From: a virus
IMG/VR virus record: IMGVR_UViG_3300008954_000321
Coordinates: 1-21,567 of that record
Length of the DNA: 21,567 nucleotides
Strand: one strand, 5' to 3'
Every line of letters starts with the position of its first letter. Positions within the stretch are counted from its first letter, which is position 1. Below the pieces are notes generated by a model. The model searched no databases. It saw only the letters and a list, made by a program, of their open reading frames with translations, and was not told the origin of the DNA. This document shows positions 13,090-19,911 of this stretch, piece by piece. The position numbers and the translations under genes are program-made.

Positions 13090-16000
13090 CTATTGATTTA
13101 CTCTTGCGTATCCGTCTTTCTTTTCAATTACGATTTGCATGTCAACACAATCTTTGAGCGAGTCAAGGTGCGAGATCAACAAAACGTTCTTAAAATACAC
13201 TTTAATTAGTTCCAAGATCCTAATAAAACCCTCCATATTTTCTTCGTCTAAAGCGGTACCCGGTTCGTCAAGGACAAATATGTCGCTCTTAGGCAGCGAT
13301 GAAACACTCAAAAGTGCCAAGCGAATTGCCATGGCTGCCATCGTTTTTTCTGCTCCGGATGCCATCTCAATTGGGCGCTCATTATACTGTGGGTGTTTGA
13401 TGAATATATCAAATTTATTTCCTGACGTCTCAAAGAAAATTTCGAAATCTACAATATTGGCTAATACTTTAGCAATTTCTGAATTAATAACAGGCATTTT
13501 CTTTTTAATTATGTCGTAGGCAATGCCGTTAGAGTGCATACAACGCATAAACAGATCATAAGCTGAGAATTCTTTTTCCAACTGAATATATTCTGCTTTT
13601 AATTCTTTCAAATTTTCAGATTGTTGTTCAAATGAGCCCACTTTTTTATAAAGGCCGAGGGTCTTATCTGTTTCTATTTTGATACTTTGTTCCATGTTAA
13701 TAATGTTCTGTTCATAATCTTCTTTGTCGTTCAGCAGTTTTTCAAGATTTTCAATAGCTTCTTTGTTTTGTTCATACACCATCTTTTTGTCGGTCAAATC
13801 AGAAACAGAGTTATTGATTCTCTCAAGGGCGATATTATTTCTTTCAATACCCAATTTTAAATCATTAACCAAGATCTCTGTTTCTTGTTTTTTGTTCTGC
13901 AGTTTCTTATATTTTTCTATATGATCTGTAACGATCGTGGGGGCCAGAGCGGTCAAGGTTTTTTCTAATTGACCAACTTCGGTTTTCATTTCAGGTATGG
14001 TCGCGACAGCAACATGTGCATCTTTTATAAATTTGCACGTAGGATATGATGTGCCACAAGGTATATCATCTAGCAATCGCTCTTTGCTTATTGCAGAATC
14101 TAACAAACTTGCAAACTCAGATAGTTTATGGCTAGTTTCAGCTATTTGAGTCTGCTGCGTAAGTAAAGCATCATAATCAAGCTGCCCCATAAGAACAGTT
14201 ATCTTATCGTATCGGGCTTTTTCATTTTTGAGAGTGGTTGAATCTTCAATTATCTTATTAGACAATAAATTAATCTGTTTTTGATTCTTTTCCAAGGCAC
14301 GATAAATATCAAAGATGTCAATTGCCTCGGCCGGAATGTCTGATATTTGCTTGTCAACTTCTGTCAATTTTGTTTTTTGCTCATTTAAAGCTTTTTCTTT
14401 AGATTTTACAATCTTTTCTTGTTTTAAAATTTGATTTTTACAGTTTTTCAGATTTTTGATCGCTTCTTCAATTTCGGTCTCATACTCTCTATCTTCTAAT
14501 TTTTTAAGATATGCTTTCGCCTCAATTGATTCTTCCTTCGCTAATTTAAACTTTTTGTCAAATATTTCTAAGTCTAAAAACTTGGCAATGATTTCCTTAC
14601 GACGCGTGGAGCCTTCATCAATGAACGCTAGCGAGCCATGTTGTGAGGCTAGTGATGATACATTGAAATCCTCAATTGTACCAAAGTGTTTACGTATGTT
14701 CGCATCTGTGTTATTGCGCGTTAGGCCATTTAAGGATGTTGTTTCGCCGGTGGCCCGATTGTGAACCTCAAAATTTAACTCAGTCTTAGCTTCTTGTGTT
14801 TTCTCTCCCTTCAGCGTCTTAACATATTTCGTGGCTGTTCTTTCAATCGTGTAAAAATTGTCATTAATTTGAATTTCTAATTTGCCGCGGCCATGGTCTT
14901 TATTTTGATTAATTACATTAAGATTTTTACGCTCATTCTTAGAGGTTGTATTAAACAATGTCCACAAAGCAGCATCTACAACAGAACTTTTACCTGAGAA
15001 GTTTTTGCCAAATATACCAACGATTCCATCCAATGTATCAAAACAAACATTATTTTCTTCACCATAATTAAACAAATTATCAAATTCAAAATTTATCAAC
15101 TTCCAATTAATATTACGAGAAACATCTTCCTCTTTTTCAATGATCACATTGTATTTTCTATTTAACTCACAAACACTTTCTAATATTTCATCTGTAATAT
15201 GGTAATCCTTCAGATATTCGCTGATCAATTCTTCTTGAACTTTGATATCACGTAGATTTTCGGTCTTAAGTCCATCTGTTAGTTCTTCTACATTTCCGCG
15301 CTCGCCAGAGGCCCTGTTAAGAAATGAAATGCTCTCAGGCTTAAATCTATGCTTCGCAATGCCTACTGCTCGTTTCATCACGTCCAGAGGCAGATTGTTG
15401 TTACTCACCAATCGCAGGCGGGCCCCAGATGGTATTTTGGTGTTCTTTGGCATACGCCCTTTGCGCGTAAGCTCAATTGTGATGAACGCCTTGGGGTTTA
15501 CAAGAGAAACATGCCGGGTATTAAAATTATTTTTATCTTCAATATCCCAAATTAAGTAGCCTTTATCGTTGCTCTCGCCATGATTCTGCTGTACTAAGCT
15601 GCCCGGGTATCTTGCTTTTCCGTCATTGTCAATCTTTTGGTTAGTCTTGTGAATGTCGCCCAAGAGTGCATAATCGTATTTCTCAAGGGTTTCCATGTCG
15701 ATATCGCCATGAGTCATCATCCAGCCGGTGTCGGTGACAGAACCAACCACAGAGCCATGATAGAGGGCAATATTCGTGCGGTCTTCTGGTAGTGTTTCTT
15801 GCCAGTTTTCTGGATCAACAATGGATAGCACGTGTAAATCAATTCCGTCGGCAACCTCAACAACATCTGAATATTTGTGAAAGTGAATATTGGGGTGTTT
15901 CAGGTTATCCACGATGGGGCTTATCGCATCCAATCTTCCGCTATTTTTAAGATTCATATCATGATTACCAAGAATTATATAGTATGGCGCGATGTCTGCC

Positions 16001-16206
16001 AAATTAACAAACAAGTCGCTCATCATACGAATCGCCTCGGGGCTTAAATCAAGCTTAGTGTGGAAGGTGTCACCAGTATTAACGATAATATCTGGCTTCT
16101 CTTCTCTTAGTTTTTCGTATAATTGTTTGAATACCTCTCGGTATTCCTTATGATACTTTAATTTTCGGACATGGATATCCGATACATGCGCAATCTTAAT
16201 GCCCAT
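13090..16206 (-). CDS. Fused Mre11 nuclease and Rad50 ATPase (SbcD-SbcC, T4 gp47-gp46 type)
   Basis: One 1038-residue polypeptide holds both subunits of the Mre11-Rad50 complex, which resects DNA ends for recombination-driven replication and repair. The Mre11 part (about 1-340) has the metallophosphoesterase motifs D10-x-H12, NTGD at 43-46, LGNHD at 79-83, H150, THGDID (165-170) and GDIH (183-186). The Rad50 part starts near 368 (WKLINFEF), with Walker A GKNFSGKSS (400-408), coiled coils about 555-715 and 740-880, and a zinc-hook-like C717-x6-C724. It ends with an ABC signature ASGAEKT (949-955), Walker B VLDEPGTALD (978-987) and a histidine switch SHLD (1012-1015). In T4 and bacteria these are two genes. 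All key residues appear intact in both halves, and nothing suggests a frameshift. AGGAG precedes the start. Confidence 0.93.
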   Translation of the reverse strand: MGIKIAHVSDIHVRKLKYHKEYREVFKQLYEKLREEKPDIIVNTGDTFHTKLDLSPEAIRMMSDLFVNLADIAPYYIILGNHDMNLKNSGRLDAISPIVDNLKHPNIHFHKYSDVVEVADGIDLHVLSIVDPENWQETLPEDRTNIALYHGSVVGSVTDTGWMMTHGDIDMETLEKYDYALLGDIHKTNQKIDNDGKARYPGSLVQQNHGESNDKGYLIWDIEDKNNFNTRHVSLVNPKAFITIELTRKGRMPKNTKIPSGARLRLVSNNNLPLDVMKRAVGIAKHRFKPESISFLNRASGERGNVEELTDGLKTENLRDIKVQEELISEYLKDYHITDEILESVCELNRKYNVIIEKEEDVSRNINWKLINFEFDNLFNYGEENNVCFDTLDGIVGIFGKNFSGKSSVVDAALWTLFNTTSKNERKNLNVINQNKDHGRGKLEIQINDNFYTIERTATKYVKTLKGEKTQEAKTELNFEVHNRATGETTSLNGLTRNNTDANIRKHFGTIEDFNVSSLASQHGSLAFIDEGSTRRKEIIAKFLDLEIFDKKFKLAKEESIEAKAYLKKLEDREYETEIEEAIKNLKNCKNQILKQEKIVKSKEKALNEQKTKLTEVDKQISDIPAEAIDIFDIYRALEKNQKQINLLSNKIIEDSTTLKNEKARYDKITVLMGQLDYDALLTQQTQIAETSHKLSEFASLLDSAISKERLLDDIPCGTSYPTCKFIKDAHVAVATIPEMKTEVGQLEKTLTALAPTIVTDHIEKYKKLQNKKQETEILVNDLKLGIERNNIALERINNSVSDLTDKKMVYEQNKEAIENLEKLLNDKEDYEQNIINMEQSIKIETDKTLGLYKKVGSFEQQSENLKELKAEYIQLEKEFSAYDLFMRCMHSNGIAYDIIKKKMPVINSEIAKVLANIVDFEIFFETSGNKFDIFIKHPQYNERPIEMASGAEKTMAAMAIRLALLSVSSLPKSDIFVLDEPGTALDEENMEGFIRILELIKVYFKNVLLISHLDSLKDCVDMQIVIEKKDGYARVNQ

Positions 16207-16217
16207 ATATTCTCCTA

Positions 16218-16337
16218 TTAATTAATATAGGGCACGCCGAAAAGAGAATGTAATATAATCGGTAGTATATACAAGCCAATATTACCGCCAATAATAAGAC
16301 CCAAAGCTCTATAAAGAGTAAACTCAACAAATTCCAT
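16218..16337 (-). CDS. 39-residue membrane peptide
   Basis: A short frame from the ATG at 16337 to the TAA at 16218-16220 fills the gap between the 326-residue gene and the fused nuclease gene. It encodes MEFVEFTLYRALGLIIGG, then NIGLYILPIILHSLFGVPYIN, shown in two parts. The centre is one hydrophobic helix with glycines, and the N-terminus is acidic. A GAGG element five bases before the ATG and tight spacing to the next gene (11 bases) support translation. A sigma70-like TATAAT lies just upstream. The function is unknown. Such peptides can regulate membrane proteins or affect the host, but nothing points to one role. Confidence 0.55.
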   Translation of the reverse strand: MEFVEFTLYRALGLIIGGNIGLYILPIILHSLFGVPYIN

Positions 16338-16354
16338 AATGCCCTCTAATATAG

Positions 16355-16383
16355 ATTATAACACGCAGATGTTGACTATGCAA
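16355..16383 (-). promoter_or_regulatory. Candidate sigma70 promoter before the membrane peptide and nuclease fusion
   Basis: On the minus strand TATAAT (16355-16360) is a perfect -10 element. The -35 position, 17 bases away, is TTGCAT (16378-16383), with only TTG matching the consensus. The element overlaps the end of the 326-residue gene. Transcription would start about 10-12 bases before the 39-residue gene, just ahead of its ribosome site. Confidence 0.4.
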
Positions 16384-17356
16384 GCTTTTTCTTTCGGTTT
16401 TTGTAATTTCGCCAAGATACTCGGCTTTCTTTTAGGCTTGCAACGCGTTGCGTCGTCTTCTGAATTAATTCTGGGTTCAGTTCTGTATCGGGGGTTGGTT
16501 CTATCTCGCCTTTTAAGTTATTGAATTCTTCCAAACTCATACCGTCGCCATAATAATAGTTCTTATAAAGATCTGATTTTGTTAGGCCGGAAAGAGGCAT
16601 TTTGTAATCGTCAGGGATTTCATCGAAAGGAACATATACCAAGTTTTGTTGTACATTTTCGCCATCGATCTGGAGCATTGCCGATGGAACGCCCGGGTTG
16701 GAACTTATAAAGCCGTGGGCGCCCAATTCGCTAGCGTCACTAAACGGAAACGATTCGGGAGAAAAGTCATTAAAAAATTGCTTGTGTGGGCCCGGAGCAG
16801 CATCTCCTTTAACATTATAGGCGCCGGCGAGAGCATCGGGTGAGTCGGCTGCTTGGAGATAAAGCTTGTTTACTTCATATTGGGGAGTTCCCGCTTCTTT
16901 ATCCATGGCCACTTGAGCCATAACTGACCATTCAAGAGGCAAGACTGCTTCGCGATGGTTTTCTGGATTTGTTGGGTATGGTAATGTTTGTGTATCTGTT
17001 GTCGACCACATCCACGCTTTAAAATTGCCGGCCTGTTTGTTTAAGTCTTCCGCGCTTTTCTCGATGGTGGAAGATTTCTCAATATTTTGTTGTGTTACTG
17101 TTTCTCTGTCGGCGGCTAGCGCATCTTCGTGATCCGAAACTTGCCCCTGTATACCCAATGCGGTGCCGCCGAGTGCTGCCGCGCCGCCGATCATATTTCT
17201 AATATTCTTCCTTCGTGCTTTACGCTTAGCAGCATCCCAATCTGCTTCTATCTCAAGCAAATATTTATCAAGTTCTTCAGCAATGATTTGTTCTAAAAGA
17301 AGGCTCTTGACCTCTTCTAAAACAATCTGTCGAAGTCTTGCTTCTGTGATGTTCAT
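16376..17356 (-). CDS. Large tagged protein, 326 residues
   Basis: I do not recognise this protein. It begins MNITEARLRQIVLEEV (type-A tag; Val-Leu-Glu at 12-14, so the Leu/Ile-x-Glu rule holds only loosely) and continues as an amphipathic acidic helix (LLLEQIIAEELDKYLLEIEA). A basic segment KRKARRKNIRNM comes next, then a Gly/Ala hydrophobic stretch IGGAAALGGTALGIQG (56-71) that may span or enter a membrane. After a helical linker, residues about 115-300 look like a folded domain rich in Pro, Asp and aromatic residues. The tail is basic (NYKNRKKKLA). It follows the primase stop by one base. The domain order, tag, helix, hydrophobic stretch and globular part, fits an injected virion protein, but this is inference. 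Confidence 0.7.
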   Translation of the reverse strand: MNITEARLRQIVLEEVKSLLLEQIIAEELDKYLLEIEADWDAAKRKARRKNIRNMIGGAAALGGTALGIQGQVSDHEDALAADRETVTQQNIEKSSTIEKSAEDLNKQAGNFKAWMWSTTDTQTLPYPTNPENHREAVLPLEWSVMAQVAMDKEAGTPQYEVNKLYLQAADSPDALAGAYNVKGDAAPGPHKQFFNDFSPESFPFSDASELGAHGFISSNPGVPSAMLQIDGENVQQNLVYVPFDEIPDDYKMPLSGLTKSDLYKNYYYGDGMSLEEFNNLKGEIEPTPDTELNPELIQKTTQRVASLKESRVSWRNYKNRKKKLA

Positions 17357-17357
17357 A

Positions 17358-18296
17358 TTAAACCGCCGATAGTAAATCTAGCAGTAAATAGTTGTCTCTA
17401 TCGATAAAGGACGCTTTATTCTTTCTTTCAAAAAACACTTCTTTCGGCATTGAGCCTACATCTTCGTACCCAGAAATATCAATCTTGTAAAGTTCAATAT
17501 CATATCGCAAAAGCATTTCAATGATCCTTCTCTCTTTGTTGGCTGCGTCCGGATCAAGTGCGACGTAGATTGGGGTGTCGTTTCGTACAATCTTTCGTAA
17601 TAAGTCGGATCCGGGTCGTAAGGTTGAGCCCAATATAGGAACAGCATTTCCGGCGACCAATGCATCAAATACTCCTTCAACCAATACTAGGTCTCTATTC
17701 CAGTCAATATATAGGTCGTTAAACACTATATCCTTGGATGCTCTTGGGTTTTTATACTTATAGGAGTCCCCAGTATAGGATCTCGCGATAAAGTAGCTAC
17801 AATCGCCATCTTCGTCAAAAGACGGTATAATGATTCGGTTGCGATATTCACCACTAAAACAAAAACCAATCTTCCACTTAATTATGTCTTCTTTTGTAAG
17901 TCCTCTTTTGAGTAAATATTTGAGGGCGTAAGCACCTGTTGCTGGGACTTTGTTTGTGCAGAGTGTTGTGAATTCTTCTGGTAATTGTATTTTTTCACTC
18001 CTTGTTTCAGGCTCATGTTCATCAAAGAGTTCATTAAACTTTTCCAAGTCTGTCCGAACTGTAATTTCGTCCCAGCGCTGGAGTTGTGTAAAAGAACCAA
18101 AACGCCTAATAACACGCCTAATATTACGACCGCGATAATCACAAACCCAACACTTAAAAGCATTTTTATCCAAATTAATAGAGAACTTACGCTTGTGATG
18201 ATTGCATGCAGGACACGTGAAAAGAAGTTCCTGTCCTTTGCCAATGTTGTTTCCAAACGTTTCATATAATATTCTCTTTGCTTCTTTCTTATTCAT
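17358..18296 (-). CDS. DNA primase, DnaG-type (zinc finger plus TOPRIM)
   Basis: This 312-residue protein makes RNA primers for lagging-strand DNA synthesis. A zinc-binding domain at the N-terminus has C28-x2-C31 and C49-x2-C52. A central segment RIIIPSFDEDGDCSYFIAR (154-172) matches the part of DnaG before the TOPRIM core. The TOPRIM core has LVLVEGVFDAL (203-213, with Glu207) and YVALDPDA (244-251, with Asp248 and Asp250). Phage T7 and bacterial primases share these motifs. It lacks a helicase domain and is shorter than bacterial DnaG, so a separate helicase is expected outside this window. It has its own promoter-like element upstream and GAGGGC before the start. Confidence 0.92.
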   Translation of the reverse strand: MNKKEAKRILYETFGNNIGKGQELLFTCPACNHHKRKFSINLDKNAFKCWVCDYRGRNIRRVIRRFGSFTQLQRWDEITVRTDLEKFNELFDEHEPETRSEKIQLPEEFTTLCTNKVPATGAYALKYLLKRGLTKEDIIKWKIGFCFSGEYRNRIIIPSFDEDGDCSYFIARSYTGDSYKYKNPRASKDIVFNDLYIDWNRDLVLVEGVFDALVAGNAVPILGSTLRPGSDLLRKIVRNDTPIYVALDPDAANKERRIIEMLLRYDIELYKIDISGYEDVGSMPKEVFFERKNKASFIDRDNYLLLDLLSAV

Positions 18297-18310
18297 ATGC
18301 CCTCAAAGCA

Positions 18311-18339
18311 AATTTATCATGAATCAATGTCCATGTCAA
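18311..18339 (-). promoter_or_regulatory. Candidate sigma70 promoter for the primase transcript
   Basis: On the minus strand a perfect -35 TTGACA (18334-18339) is followed after 17 bases by TAAATT (18311-18316), a four-of-six match to the -10 consensus. It lies directly after the terminator of the FKBP gene and before the primase start at 18296. A 15-base spacing to GATAAA is an alternative. Confidence 0.6.
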
Positions 18340-18342
18340 GTA

Positions 18343-18366
18343 AAAACCCCGCCGAAGCGGGGTTTT
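18343..18366 (-). terminator. Rho-independent terminator after the FKBP-SAP gene
   Basis: A perfect 10-base-pair stem (18343-18352 with 18357-18366) encloses a four-base loop that reads TTCG on the minus strand, closed by C-G, which makes the very stable UUCG tetraloop. A run of five T follows the GC-rich stem on the minus strand. It begins four bases after the FKBP-SAP stop codon. The flanking A and T runs mean it might also work in the other direction, though no plus-strand gene is seen. Confidence 0.93.
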
Positions 18367-18370
18367 AATT

Positions 18371-18949
18371 TTACTGTGCTTGTAAGGCGTCAATAATTTG
18401 GGCCTTAGTAGACTTTGTGTTGACCGGCAAGCCTCGCGACTTTGCAACTTCAAGAAGTTCAGACTTCTTCATACTAACACTCCAGTCAGTGAATGTAATA
18501 TTGTCTTCGTCTGTTGCTAAGCCTTTAGTAACGCTCATCAATTCGATCTCAAAAGTTAACTCTTCTCCGGCTAGCGGATGATTAAGGTTTAATACAACCT
18601 CGTCTTCTAAGATCTCGTGAATCTTGGCTAAAAAAGTCCCTTGGGGACCATTTCCCTGAACTACCTCCCCTACCACAAAATCAAAACCATCACCAAAAGC
18701 TGATTTCGGTGCTGGACGAAGTGCGTCAGGGTTTATAGGTCCGTAGGCTTCTTCTGGGGAGAGCTGGACTACAGTCTTTTCCCCCTCGGTCATGCCGACG
18801 ACGGCATTCTCAAAACCTTCAATCATGGTTCCGGTACCAAGATTAAAATTTAAAGTTTCGCCACGTGTGCGTGAGTTGTCAAATTCGGTACCATCAATCA
18901 AGGTACCTCTGTAATGGACACTAACTCTGTGTCCTGTTTCTGCTTTCAT
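18371..18949 (-). CDS. FKBP-type (SlyD-like) prolyl isomerase with a C-terminal SAP-like domain
   Basis: This 192-residue protein joins a peptidyl-prolyl isomerase or chaperone to a likely nucleic-acid-binding module. Residues 1-70 have the FKBP opening VSVHYRGTLIDGTEFDNS and MIEGFENAVVGMTEGE. An insert-in-flap region follows (about 71-120), as in SlyD. The FKBP fold resumes with NLNHPLAGEELTFEIELMSV (121-140), typical of SlyD. After a linker, residues 159-192 (SMKKSELLEVAKSRGLPVN, then a short helix KAQIIDALQ) look like a SAP or HeH/LEM-like helix-extended-loop-helix. The SlyD metal-binding His-rich tail is missing. The gene has its own promoter and a strong terminator, so it is expressed alone. 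It may help fold phage proteins, perhaps at DNA. The FKBP part is firm and the SAP part likely. Confidence 0.9.
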   Translation of the reverse strand: MKAETGHRVSVHYRGTLIDGTEFDNSRTRGETLNFNLGTGTMIEGFENAVVGMTEGEKTVVQLSPEEAYGPINPDALRPAPKSAFGDGFDFVVGEVVQGNGPQGTFLAKIHEILEDEVVLNLNHPLAGEELTFEIELMSVTKGLATDEDNITFTDWSVSMKKSELLEVAKSRGLPVNTKSTKAQIIDALQAQ

Positions 18950-18980
18950 TTTTATCTCCTAGGTTGATGAAAGAACATCA

Positions 18981-18996
18981 TGTGTAAGATAACACA
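18981..18996 (-). promoter_or_regulatory. Candidate operator: inverted repeat around the -10 element
   Basis: On the minus strand TGTGT (18992-18996) and ACACA (18981-18985) form a perfect inverted repeat whose six-base spacer is exactly the -10 hexamer TATCTT. A repressor or regulator bound here would block the promoter. The arms are only five bases, so chance is possible. Confidence 0.35.
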
Positions 18997-19014
18997 CAAA
19001 GATTTGTTTGTCAA
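18986..19014 (-). promoter_or_regulatory. Sigma70-like promoter of the FKBP-SAP gene
   Basis: On the minus strand a perfect -35 TTGACA (19009-19014) is separated by 17 bases from TATCTT (18986-18991), a four-of-six match to TATAAT. The -35 overlaps the stop codon of the RuvC-like gene. The expected start of the transcript is about 30 bases before the FKBP ATG at 18949, which has AGGAG in front. Confidence 0.72.
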
Positions 19015-19568
19015 GAACATTCTGTGTTATAGCCGGCTTGGGCTATTATAATAGCATCTGCTCTATCGTAAGATTCTGGCTTAGGGTTTCCGTGCCTTGT
19101 ATATTCAATTTTGAATGCTGGCTCGTTTTCTAATAGATGTTTTAATACTACTTGCTTAGCCTTTTGTCCGCGTGGGACTTTAATTCCAGCTAGCTTTCTA
19201 GCGGAGGTGGCGCCGAGAAATTTGGGCTTAATTTCAAAAAGCTCATAAACAATCCAAGACACAATTCCATTAAATTTTTGCAATGTAGCCATAGTTTTAG
19301 CGGACGAACCGCCAGAATTAAAAAATGTAAAAGGCTGCTCAATATAAATATGTTCAATGGGATATTCAGAATTTCCAAGACGTCCTACATCTTCGTTGTT
19401 ACACTGATACATTTCAAACAAATCTAGCAGCTTCTCTTTTATAGCTACAGTTTTATCAAACACATCTTTGTATTTTCTTAGATCAATTGAATCATAAAAA
19501 ACTAATTGACCTTCAGCTACGATAGCAAAACCAGTAATACTGGTGCTAATATCAATTCCCAAAACCAT
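19011..19568 (-). CDS. RuvC-like nuclease (Holliday-junction resolvase fold)
   Basis: This 185-residue protein has an RNase H fold with acidic residues in RuvC order: D6 in MVLGIDISTSITGFAIV, E77 in HIYIEQPF (73-80), and D168 or D171 in ESYDRADAIIIA (165-176). The LGIDxS-x-x-x-TG opening and the final DRADA-II-A helix are typical of phage and bacterial RuvC-type resolvases, which cut DNA branches before packaging. The central region has KTMATLQKFNGIVSW and a basic stretch GIKVPRGQKAKQVV, which probably contacts DNA. T4 uses the unrelated gp49 for this job. The protein may replace gp49, but substrate specificity cannot be read from sequence. It is followed by the FKBP promoter. Confidence 0.85.
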   Translation of the reverse strand: MVLGIDISTSITGFAIVAEGQLVFYDSIDLRKYKDVFDKTVAIKEKLLDLFEMYQCNNEDVGRLGNSEYPIEHIYIEQPFTFFNSGGSSAKTMATLQKFNGIVSWIVYELFEIKPKFLGATSARKLAGIKVPRGQKAKQVVLKHLLENEPAFKIEYTRHGNPKPESYDRADAIIIAQAGYNTECS

Positions 19569-19569
19569 T

Positions 19570-19911
19570 TTAAACCCTATATTTTCGCCAACTATATGGT
19601 TTTCTATTATCTAAATAGCTCTCGTTGAACATCTGAGCATATGCTTCTTGCTCAAAACGAATCCTGCGATATGCTAATTCTTTATCTCGGAACTTTATAT
19701 ACCCTCTCAGGTAATCCCAACCATATAACATATAAAAGAATACCACAAAAAGTTCTTTTTGTTGAGCAATATGTATGCTTTCGTGATTTAAAACATCCTC
19801 GGACATTTCTTCGCGAGCTATAATAAATGGATATAATGTAATTGCACAGATGTCAACTACCCAAGAAATCGCTTTCAAAAATTTTGGAGCTATTATTAAT
19901 ATTGGCTTCAT
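19570..19911 (-). CDS. Small zincin-like protein with an HExxH motif
   Basis: This 113-residue protein has an N-terminal hydrophobic region (about 1-31) that may be a membrane anchor, with a VVDICAITLYPFIIARE stretch. The HExxH zinc site follows as LNHESIHIAQQKEL (41-54). A third ligand could be Glu87 or Glu89 in FEQEAY. An aromatic segment lies between them (FFYMLYGWDYLRGY). HESIH-x-x-Q with a later E-x-x-[AG] is seen in small metalloprotease-like phage proteins, but I know of no assigned substrate. The start overlaps the upstream structural gene by one base (TAATG), so it is coupled to that gene, which could hint at virion maturation. The fold call is fair; activity is unproven. Confidence 0.68.
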   Translation of the reverse strand: MKPILIIAPKFLKAISWVVDICAITLYPFIIAREEMSEDVLNHESIHIAQQKELFVVFFYMLYGWDYLRGYIKFRDKELAYRRIRFEQEAYAQMFNESYLDNRKPYSWRKYRV

